Shown: piece by piece, positions 18,360 through 22,921 of the stretch
Layout: each line of letters opens with the position of its first letter
Position numbering within the stretch: position 1 is the stretch's first letter
Virus record (IMG/VR): IMGVR_UViG_3300034050_000227
Span: 1 to 22,921 of that record
Reading direction: 5' to 3' (one strand)
Origin: a virus
Length of the DNA: 22,921 nucleotides
Made by a program: the position numbers and the translations under genes
Notes under the pieces: generated by a model
Seen by the model: only the letters and a program-made list of their open reading frames with translations
What the model was told of the DNA's origin: nothing
The model's database searches: none

Positions 18360-18518
18360 TTAATTCCAGTCTCTGTTATCTTTATACTCTCTAATACGTT
18401 CTCTTCGATCTTTAGCTTCTTGTTGAGTTTCTTTCTTACGTTTAAATTGATTTTTGAAATCTTCTTTTAATGAAGGGATTTCTTTTTCAAGTGGTTTAAT
18501 AGGCTTATTCTTATTCAT
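18360..18518 (-). CDS. 52-residue highly charged protein, unknown function
   Basis: This small gene fills the gap between the endonuclease and the primase-helicase. Its ATG overlaps the endonuclease stop as ATGA and its TAA is 3 bases before the helicase ATG. The protein begins MNKNKPIKPLEKEIP and is then an almost continuous run of Lys, Arg, Glu and Gln, ending in DNRDWN. This is consistent with one charged helix or coiled coil that could bind nucleic acid or a replication partner. Its perfect fit between neighbours supports real coding, and it may also carry ribosomes towards the helicase start. No family is recognised. Confidence 0.65.
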   Translation of the reverse strand: MNKNKPIKPLEKEIPSLKEDFKNQFKRKKETQQEAKDRRERIREYKDNRDWN

Positions 18519-18931
18519 GATTTAGGTTTTAAAAACTTGACGGCTCCAATGTTGCCATTGTACCAGAGGCGCTCTCCATCAGGAGTTTCATCTCTTGAAA
18601 GGACTTCACACGACCATTGCTCTTGGACTTCCCTATACGTAAGCATCCCTCTTCCGTATACCCAGTCATATATAACAAAAGTAAATGTTTCAACTCCATA
18701 CAACTCAATATCATCAAGGAGTTCTCGACAGGAGGATCTGTAAGTTCTCCAATCAGACTCTCTTCGAGTCTTAACTCTGCGCTTTGCTCCTGTAGGTAAT
18801 CTGGATGTTTCACTTATGAGTTGCTTTCTTCCGATGTATTGTCTTCCAGTTGGTCCAAAGACTGCATAGATGAATCCGAAGGCGTTGGCTGGTCGCTCTG
18901 TGAGGGCAATCCAGTGTCCGTAGTCTTCCAT
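18515..18931 (-). CDS. GIY-YIG endonuclease
   Basis: This 138-residue protein has a GIY-YIG nuclease core. FGFIYAVFGPTGRQYIGRK holds the two signature strands (Tyr22, Tyr32, Gly34), with arginines at about 51-57. SDWRTYRSSCRELLDDIELYG is the segment common in phage versions, and Glu101 or Glu104 in YREVQEQW is the likely metal-binding Glu. AAAGGA lies 9 bases before the ATG at 18931, which fixes the start even though it lies 118 bases inside the exonuclease gene in another frame. It sits between the exonuclease and helicase genes where T7 relatives often keep a recombination nuclease, so it may resolve branched DNA or degrade host DNA. A free-standing homing endonuclease is the alternative. 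Confidence 0.75.
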   Translation of the reverse strand: MEDYGHWIALTERPANAFGFIYAVFGPTGRQYIGRKQLISETSRLPTGAKRRVKTRRESDWRTYRSSCRELLDDIELYGVETFTFVIYDWVYGRGMLTYREVQEQWSCEVLSRDETPDGERLWYNGNIGAVKFLKPKS

Positions 18932-19662
18932 GATAGTCGTTCCTTTAGTTCTTCAAATGTTAGTGGCTTAAGGTCATCATCACTCTCTCTAATGTATATG
19001 CAGTTAGCACATTTCAAAAAGAAAGGTTCCCAATTATCACCACATTTTTCTTTCCAGATGTCAATAACCCTTGACCACAAGAGGTTATTAGGTACACCAT
19101 TAATAAGCTTCTCAGCTGTCTTTGGTCCTACTCCTCTTAAGCCTTGGATGTTATCTGTAGCATCTCCTGTTAAGATCTGCATCATAAGAAACCTGTAACC
19201 GTCTTCTGGTTCAACATAGTATAACGTATCTTTGCGGAAGTTATAATGCCATCCAGGAATACAGTCTAAGTCTTTATCTATATGGCATACAATATAACGC
19301 TTGTTATCCTGTAATGCTAAGTCAGCGGCAATACCACAGTAATCATCTGCTTCACCACCATCTGACTGTATGCTAAAGTCTTTACAGTACTCATACAGAT
19401 CGTCAATACGATCTTTAACTTCAGGTTCAATGGTATCTTTACGATTACCTTTGTATGCGGCATCTACCTCATACCTGAAGTTGTCTTTACCTTTAATAAA
19501 CACTGCACCACTAATAGCTCCAGTGTTAGTCATAATCTCTTTTAACTTATCGTCAAGAGCTTTACGGCATAACGCTGGAGATGGTTGCATGTAAGCAATC
19601 TGATACAGAATACTATCTGCATCTATAATTGCAATGTCGAATTGATCATCTGATTCAATCAT
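18814..19662 (-). CDS. 5'-3' exonuclease (T7 gp6/flap nuclease family)
   Basis: This 282-residue protein shows the metal-binding acidic clusters of the 5'-nuclease family: AIIDADSILY (Asp14, Asp16), GGEADDYCG (Glu104, Asp106, Asp107), HIDKDLD (Asp129, Asp131) and GDATDNIQG (Asp167, Asp170). The helix-hairpin-helix GLRGVGPKTAEKLI binds DNA. In T7-like phages this enzyme removes RNA primers and degrades host DNA. AGAGGT precedes the ATG by 6 bases, and the start shares one base with the polymerase stop (TGATG). The last 40 or so residues are a Ser, Gln, Pro and Asp-rich tail lying in the stretch shared with the endonuclease frame, which suggests the tail is a late, little-constrained addition. 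Confidence 0.92.
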   Translation of the reverse strand: MIESDDQFDIAIIDADSILYQIAYMQPSPALCRKALDDKLKEIMTNTGAISGAVFIKGKDNFRYEVDAAYKGNRKDTIEPEVKDRIDDLYEYCKDFSIQSDGGEADDYCGIAADLALQDNKRYIVCHIDKDLDCIPGWHYNFRKDTLYYVEPEDGYRFLMMQILTGDATDNIQGLRGVGPKTAEKLINGVPNNLLWSRVIDIWKEKCGDNWEPFFLKCANCIYIRESDDDLKPLTFEELKERLSWKTTDTGLPSQSDQPTPSDSSMQSLDQLEDNTSEESNS

Positions 19663-21509
19663 CAGTGTACCTCTGCATATGTTTTACCTGTATGTGCGTC
19701 ACCACCCATGCACTCGATACCAAACCATTTAGGTGCTTCGGTGAATGCTTCGATAGATAACTCAGCTACCTCTTCTGCATACTCATCTTTAGTTACAACA
19801 GCAACCTCATCATGATAATGCAATACAAAGTAGTGTGGGATGTTACGTTCTTTTAGTTTGTCTCTGAGATATACTGCTGCCGCTTTGCAGCTGACACCTT
19901 CAGCAGTCTGTAATAGATAGTTAAGTACTTGATGCTGAGAGCTTACGAATACCATACGACCATCAATACCCCTGATGAAGGCTTTATCCTTACCAAATGT
20001 ATTAGATGTCTTATCAAAGAGACTTGATAGATTATCTTTAAGTTCTTTTAATCCTGGGATTGAGTTCTCAAACTTTTCTTTAGCAGTTCTACCCGTCTTC
20101 GCATCCGTCTTGCCCGTAAGTATGAGGCCAAGTTTACCATCACCACCCCCAAACAAGAAAGCATAAAGAAAAGGCTTAGCCAGCTTGCGACTTGTACCAA
20201 GAGCATCTGCATTTCGTTGATGGACATCTCCATTGATTACCTCATTAGTAAACTCATCATTCCGTATGTAATGGCAAAGACCACGCATCTGATTTCCAGC
20301 CGAGTCAGCACCGACAATGGTTGTTCCTGCTTCGGATACAAGAAGGCTTCGCATCTCTTTCCCATATACAGAGTCAACAGAAGGGAGATTAGCAACGACT
20401 TCATGACGACACCTAAAAGTAGGTGTGCCAATAGTCCACATACGACCATGAAGACGATTGTCTTTACTGTTCTTGACTTCATTGATCCAACCCTCAAGAA
20501 TACCTTTACGACTTCTAATTGTATAGTATTCACTAACAAGCATAGCATCAGGGCCAAGCTTCTCAAGAGAAGATTCAGTAATTTTAGGTGATTTGTTAAC
20601 AAACTTACCATTGATTTTCTCTACGTTCCATTCATCAGGTATCCAGCCAATAGAATACAACCAGTCTTTAACTACTTCGATTGATCCGACTTTACCTTGT
20701 TCAAAGGAGATTCTACAGTAGGATCCTTCAATAGGTCTTTCAGTTCTTCCCGACTCTTGCGGTAAATTAAAGTGTTTAACAGTGGCGACTGTATAGCACC
20801 CGTCTTTTCGCCATGCGGGTTCTTTGAATTCGTCTTTTCCATCTGTCTTAATACACCTCATTCCGATCTTAGGTTCGAGTACTATTTCAATAGCATCTAA
20901 CTTGTTGTTGATCTCTGTTAATAGTGTTTGAGCAGAAGCCATATCAAACATCCAGCCCTTAGCTCTGATGTCAGCTTCGATCTTAGCAAACTCAGTCTCA
21001 ACTTCAATACCTTTCTTATACATAGGGTATTTACGAATTAAGTTAGTAGCTTCTTCGGTTAATACCTTGTATACCTTAACGTTGAGTTCAACATCTCGGA
21101 TACAGTATGTAAGCATTTCTTTACTGTAGTTATTAAACTCAGTGAAGTCTAGCTTAGGATAGTTTAGTTTAGCACCCCATCCCTCAAGCCCATGTTTATG
21201 TTCACGCCTATACTGATTTAGTTGGGATAAAACCCATGTGTCAATTACCTTAACAGTGTTTGGTAGTTTGAATCCAAGGATGTAGTCTAGTACTACTAAG
21301 TCATAACCGATAATGTTATGACCAAAGATTATATCTGCCTTGGATATGAAGTCAAGACCTTCAGACAAGCTTGGTAGCTCATCGTCATAGTCTGAGAATG
21401 AATAGACATTTCCGTTGTCTGAATCAACAGCAACAAGACACCAGATTTTATTTACATCTGGAATAAAACCATTGGTTTCAATGTCTACACATAGCCTTAG
21501 TTTATTCAT
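19662..21509 (-). CDS. Family A DNA polymerase (T7 gp5-like) with 3'-5' exonuclease
   Basis: This is the 615-residue replicative polymerase. The proofreading exonuclease is complete: Asp9/Glu11 (VDIETN), Asp70 (FGHNIIGYD) and Tyr135-x3-Asp139 (YCIRD). Polymerase motif A is VGADSAGNQMRG (Asp402), motif B SRKLAKPFLYAFLFGGG (Arg441, Lys445, Tyr449) and motif C HYHDEV (Asp567, Glu568). Tyr449 matches T7 Tyr526 (E. coli Pol I position 762). The position of the T7 steric-gate Glu480 is Gln407. Between the thumb helix and SFEQGKVGS lies a segment of roughly 57 residues where T7 has its thioredoxin-binding loop of about 75. Like T7 it ends in His. GGGAG precedes the ATG, which overlaps the metallopeptidase stop by 8 bases. 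Confidence 0.96.
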   Translation of the reverse strand: MNKLRLCVDIETNGFIPDVNKIWCLVAVDSDNGNVYSFSDYDDELPSLSEGLDFISKADIIFGHNIIGYDLVVLDYILGFKLPNTVKVIDTWVLSQLNQYRREHKHGLEGWGAKLNYPKLDFTEFNNYSKEMLTYCIRDVELNVKVYKVLTEEATNLIRKYPMYKKGIEVETEFAKIEADIRAKGWMFDMASAQTLLTEINNKLDAIEIVLEPKIGMRCIKTDGKDEFKEPAWRKDGCYTVATVKHFNLPQESGRTERPIEGSYCRISFEQGKVGSIEVVKDWLYSIGWIPDEWNVEKINGKFVNKSPKITESSLEKLGPDAMLVSEYYTIRSRKGILEGWINEVKNSKDNRLHGRMWTIGTPTFRCRHEVVANLPSVDSVYGKEMRSLLVSEAGTTIVGADSAGNQMRGLCHYIRNDEFTNEVINGDVHQRNADALGTSRKLAKPFLYAFLFGGGDGKLGLILTGKTDAKTGRTAKEKFENSIPGLKELKDNLSSLFDKTSNTFGKDKAFIRGIDGRMVFVSSQHQVLNYLLQTAEGVSCKAAAVYLRDKLKERNIPHYFVLHYHDEVAVVTKDEYAEEVAELSIEAFTEAPKWFGIECMGGDAHTGKTYAEVH

Positions 21510-21999
21510 TAAGAATACTCCCGTAGAATGATGTGTATGGAGCCTCTAACATTCGAGCCTCCATTTCTGAGGGATCAAAGAAGTATTGCTCTCTTAAATC
21601 TTTTTTATCGTAATTTAGTTTATTAAACTTTGGTATTTTACGATTGCATAAGTACTGACATGCATGTACTATTTCATGGGCAAGAATGTTAACAAACTTA
21701 TCCATGACAAAGTGGTTTGGAGTCCAATCGTTTAATAGTGGATCTCTTAATTGAATTAAAATACGTCTGTCTGCTTCATTGTATATGGTTAATCCTTGTT
21801 CATTACAATTTTCTTCATACTCAATCAGACAAATATGTACTACAAACTTTTTATCCGTGATAGCTACCTTGAAACGTTTGCTGTAATCATTAAGGCAATC
21901 AAAGAACATTTGCCTTACGTCTTTTTCAGCATCAGGTAGGCAAGCTACTGTTACACGAATATTCTTAGGTCTGTCATAGGTTTTCTTTGATTTTATCAT
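21502..21999 (-). CDS. Putative zinc metallopeptidase-like protein (HExxH)
   Basis: This 165-residue protein has the ATG at 21999, preceded by AAAGG at 6 bases; a TTG one codon earlier is less likely. It contains VNILAHEIVHACQYL, a clear HExxH zinc-binding helix inside a hydrophobic frame as in zincins. Downstream, DPSEMEARML could supply a third ligand or a catalytic-fold glutamate. The N-terminal half (VTVACLPDAEKDVRQMFFDCL, then ILIQLRD) looks like a mixed strand/helix domain without a name I can give. The size is similar to SprT-like or other small phage metallopeptidases. The substrate is unknown. Its place just before the DNA polymerase suggests expression with the replication genes. 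Activity is inferred from the motif alone. Confidence 0.72.
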   Translation of the reverse strand: MIKSKKTYDRPKNIRVTVACLPDAEKDVRQMFFDCLNDYSKRFKVAITDKKFVVHICLIEYEENCNEQGLTIYNEADRRILIQLRDPLLNDWTPNHFVMDKFVNILAHEIVHACQYLCNRKIPKFNKLNYDKKDLREQYFFDPSEMEARMLEAPYTSFYGSILNE

Positions 22000-22174
22000 C
22001 AACTACCTTTACATTAGGTGACCCAAGTTCTTGTAGTTCTTTAGCCATCTCCATGACCATCTCAAGGAAGTTATCGAGTTGATCGTTAAGACCTTGAATA
22101 ACTGTATGAAGGTGCCAGTTGTATGCACCTAAAGCAACTAAAGTAATTGCAAGTAATGCTGTTGTTTCAGTCAT
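21974..22174 (-). CDS. 66-residue single-pass membrane protein, unknown function
   Basis: The N-terminus TETTALLAITLVALGAYNW is a good membrane helix or signal anchor. A coiled-coil-like helix follows (LDNFLEMVMEMAKELQEL), then a charged end. An AGGA ribosome site lies 10 bases before the ATG. The gene overlaps the deaminase stop by 8 bases and the metallopeptidase start by 26 bases. The layout resembles a small inner-membrane spanin-like or membrane-tethering protein, but it lies in the nucleotide-metabolism arm away from any lysis gene, so a lysis role is not supported. It could alternatively modify the host membrane early in infection. Confidence 0.7.
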   Translation of the reverse strand: MTETTALLAITLVALGAYNWHLHTVIQGLNDQLDNFLEMVMEMAKELQELGSPNVKVVDDKIKENL

Positions 22175-22622
22175 TGTTGTATAGTCCTGTGTTAATTAGC
22201 AACATTGGATCAATGAATGCTTCGTGGATTTGTGTGTTGTTAATGATAACACCTTGGCTAGTTAAGAACTCAGTCCCTCTAGAGCATTTATAATTGTCTC
22301 TAAAAACCACTCGATGAATCCCAACAGCGTATATAAGCTTAGCGCAATCAATACAAGGGGAAAGAGTGCTATAGAGAGTAGCACCCAAAGTAGATTGATT
22401 AGAACGGGAAACTTTGGCAATTGCCTGAGTCTCTGCATGGAGAACCTCGTGTACTTGGGTATCATTGTTAGTCCCTCGTGGTGTACCGTTGTATGAGAAT
22501 GAAATGATGTTATCATCTTTGACAATGATAGCACCAACCTTACGATCTTCTGCATACGATTGCTGAGATATTAAGTTAGCAATACGCATGTAGAATAAAT
22601 CCCAATCACTTTGCGATTTCAT
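22167..22622 (-). CDS. dCMP deaminase-like cytidine/deoxycytidylate deaminase
   Basis: This 151-residue protein has the zinc-dependent deaminase core: VLHAETQAIAK (zinc-binding His and catalytic Glu) and LSPCIDCAKLI (two zinc-binding Cys). It also has SYNGTPRGTN, the substrate-binding loop typical of deoxycytidylate deaminase. The enzyme would convert dCMP to dUMP, the precursor of dTMP, which suits an AT-rich phage genome. AGGG lies 9 bases before the ATG, and the first 17 bases overlap the 53-residue gene. Neighbours are the MazG-like enzyme upstream and, further on, the ribonucleotide reductase, making a nucleotide-supply set. No thymidylate synthase is seen within the window. Confidence 0.9.
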   Translation of the reverse strand: MKSQSDWDLFYMRIANLISQQSYAEDRKVGAIIVKDDNIISFSYNGTPRGTNNDTQVHEVLHAETQAIAKVSRSNQSTLGATLYSTLSPCIDCAKLIYAVGIHRVVFRDNYKCSRGTEFLTSQGVIINNTQIHEAFIDPMLLINTGLYNND

Positions 22623-22767
22623 TTTCTATTTCCCTATCATAGTCATACTCAAGTTCAGCTATACTATCTAGAATATAGTGTAGCTTATACTCAAGTTCAT
22701 CTGTCAGTGGAGTAAAGAAGTCAATAGTAACTCGTACTACACCTTCTTGTGCTGTATCAATTAACAT
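22606..22767 (-). CDS. 53-residue acidic protein, unknown function
   Basis: This short gene lies between the MazG-like gene and the deaminase. The ATG at 22767 lies inside the end of the upstream gene (11-base overlap) and the TGA lies 17 bases inside the deaminase gene. The protein starts MLIDTAQEGVVRVTIDFF and continues as an acidic Glu, Asp and Tyr-rich helix ending in IENEIAK. The tight overlaps at both ends fit the pattern of the rest of this arm and favour real coding. No family is recognised. Confidence 0.6.
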   Translation of the reverse strand: MLIDTAQEGVVRVTIDFFTPLTDELEYKLHYILDSIAELEYDYDREIENEIAK

Positions 22768-22921
22768 AATAGGCTTTCCATTTTAACCATGTGTTGGCTT
22801 TTTGATTGTAGGCTTCCATAATGTTGTCTTCATCTAGATCAAGATCATCGATCAAATGATTAAGACAAAACATTAGTTGACCCATTTCTTCCTCAAGCTT
22901 ATCTCGATTACTTTCTTTACC
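22757..22921 (-). CDS. MazG-like nucleotide pyrophosphohydrolase, C-terminal fragment (cut by window edge)
   Basis: The frame is open to the right edge, and only the last 54 residues are visible. DKLEEEMGQLMFCLNHL, then DLDLDEDNIMEAYNQKANTW, matches the C-terminal metal-binding helix (EExxxxL...) and the following helix of MazG/all-alpha NTP pyrophosphatases, where conserved Glu and Asp residues hold magnesium. Such enzymes hydrolyse nucleoside triphosphates to monophosphates; phage forms may clean the nucleotide pool or feed dCTP/dUTP towards the deaminase route. The start, the other catalytic residues and the exact subfamily (MazG or dimeric dUTPase-like) cannot be judged from this fragment. 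Confidence 0.65.
   Translation of the reverse strand, partial: GKESNRDKLEEEMGQLMFCLNHLIDDLDLDEDNIMEAYNQKANTWLKWKAYYVN

Noticed and set aside
18529-18813. 94-residue - strand frame inside the endonuclease gene
   Set aside because: It is a shifted frame of the GIY-YIG gene, lacks motifs, and its start has no support.
20237-20611. Open frames of 124 residues on both strands inside the DNA polymerase gene
   Set aside because: They lie wholly inside a gene with all catalytic motifs, have no ribosome site and give unlikely protein sequence; they are shadow frames.

Overview
This window is part of the genome of a tailed bacteriophage with a podovirus-like gene set. It is AT-rich, tightly packed and has almost no non-coding DNA. 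Genes overlap by a few bases or sit a few bases apart, and nearly all have plain Shine-Dalgarno sites. Both ends cut through genes, and no terminase, capsid, tail, lysis or integrase gene lies inside, so this is a fragment of a larger genome. The host cannot be named. The cobalamin-dependent ribonucleotide reductase implies a host that makes or imports vitamin B12.

Left arm, + strand (1-10818): three very large proteins in a row, laid out like an ejection ('internal virion') protein cluster. The first is cut at its 5' end and has a lytic-transglycosylase-like domain. The second begins with a staphylococcal-nuclease-like domain. The third carries the full motif set of a single-subunit (T7/N4-type) RNA polymerase and is best read as an RNA polymerase packaged in the virion. 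A strong bidirectional hairpin terminator at 10832-10875 ends this unit and the opposing one.

Right arm, - strand (22921 down to 10874), in transcription order: end of a MazG-like pyrophosphohydrolase, a 53-residue protein, dCMP deaminase-like enzyme, small membrane protein, HExxH metallopeptidase-like protein, family A DNA polymerase, 5'-3' exonuclease, GIY-YIG endonuclease, a 52-residue charged protein, primase-helicase, a second T7-like RNA polymerase (733 residues), class II ribonucleotide reductase, thioredoxin, a degenerate tRNA-like element, three small unknown proteins, a Dps-type miniferritin and an 84-residue unknown protein.

How it may work together (inference): the replication core is T7-like, and nucleotide supply is handled by the pyrophosphohydrolase, dCMP deaminase, reductase and its thioredoxin. 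The overall logic is closer to phage N4, with convergent arms and a virion RNA polymerase in the structural arm that could enter the cell with the DNA and start transcription before the 733-residue polymerase is made. Two different single-subunit RNA polymerases in one compact phage, together with a Dps-like protein and a nuclease-fused ejection protein, are the main points of interest.
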